Under the pieces are notes generated by a model. It did not search any database, was not told the origin of the DNA, and worked only from the letters and a program-made list of their open reading frames with translations. From Cytophagales bacterium (GTDB taxonomy: Bacteria; Bacteroidota; Bacteroidia; Cytophagales; Cyclobacteriaceae): a stretch of 5,568 nucleotides of DNA. Location: assembly GCA_003541895.1 (NCBI GenBank), contig DPLR01000556.1, forward strand, positions 1 to 5,568, given 5' to 3'. Both the position numbers and the translations under genes were made by a program. Below, in pieces: positions 5,433 to 5,568 of this stretch; position 1 is the stretch's first letter, and each line of letters opens with the position of its first letter.

Positions 5433-5568
5433 GTGAAGTTCTACAAATCAGCGTTTGTACTTTTAACTTTGGTAACCACAAGTCATTTGTTGTATGCACA
5501 ACGCGTTGAGCCTCGCGATTCAACGCACCAAAGAGCGCATCGGAGTTGGTTTTCCAGAGTGTTCACGA
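5433..5568 (+). CDS. Exported protein, N-terminal 45 residues (runs off the right edge)
   Basis: A frame starting at GTG 5433 is open to the window edge. It begins with a convincing signal peptide (MKFYKSAFVLLTLVTTSH followed by LLYA) and a likely cleavage site before Gln23, similar to that of the DUF302 protein upstream. The mature start (QRVEPRDSTHQRAHRSWFSR) is basic and not diagnostic of a family. GTG is the only sensible start: the codon just before it is an in-frame TGA, and an ATG overlapping the upstream stop (5418) closes after four codons. The 11-nt gap to the DUF302 gene suggests the same operon. Function cannot be inferred from the part visible. Confidence 0.6.
   Translation, partial: MKFYKSAFVLLTLVTTSHLLYAQRVEPRDSTHQRAHRSWFSRVFT

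Overview
The window looks like a piece of a Bacteroidota chromosome, probably a Cytophagales-like lineage. This rests on the short stand-alone AMP nucleosidase, the lack of clear Shine-Dalgarno sequences, a TAnnTTTG-type -7 box, lipoprotein and secreted-protein genes with short N-terminal signals, and intergenic tracts of 7-nt tandem repeats. The taxon is inferred from style and gene families; no rRNA or marker gene is present.

Layout. The left 1.4 kb reads leftward. AMP nucleosidase (amn-like, 647-1417) is followed two bases after its stop by a small hydrophobic coding region that appears frameshifted (397-644). Next is the start of a lipoprotein gene (1-366) that runs off the left edge. The last 39 bases of the amn region (644-682) occur a second time at 371-409, just before the lipoprotein gene, so the small membrane gene sits between two copies of the amn tail.

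The divergent spacer (1418-1612) holds a GC-rich, potentially structured element with an internal direct repeat (1454-1548) and a short TAACTCC heptamer tract. From 1613 everything reads rightward: a small HsdR-N-like PD-(D/E)xK nuclease-fold protein (1613-2056), a repeat-filled spacer, and an Upf1/IGHMBP2-like superfamily 1 helicase (2146-4068). A tight cluster follows: a secreted Ig/carboxypeptidase-regulatory-like protein (4100-4444), a Nudix hydrolase with a GTG start directly after the previous stop (4445-4975), a secreted DUF302 protein overlapping it by 4 nt (4972-5421), and the signal-peptide end of another exported protein starting at GTG 5433.

Functionally, the nuclease-fold protein and the helicase could act together in nucleic-acid processing. 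The Nudix and AMP nucleosidase genes are nucleotide-metabolism or housecleaning functions. The secreted small proteins are of unknown role. No complete new defence or mobile system is visible. The most unusual signals are the duplicated amn tail around a decayed insert, three heptamer-repeat families within 1.1 kb (one lying in frame inside the helicase), and the structured intergenic element.
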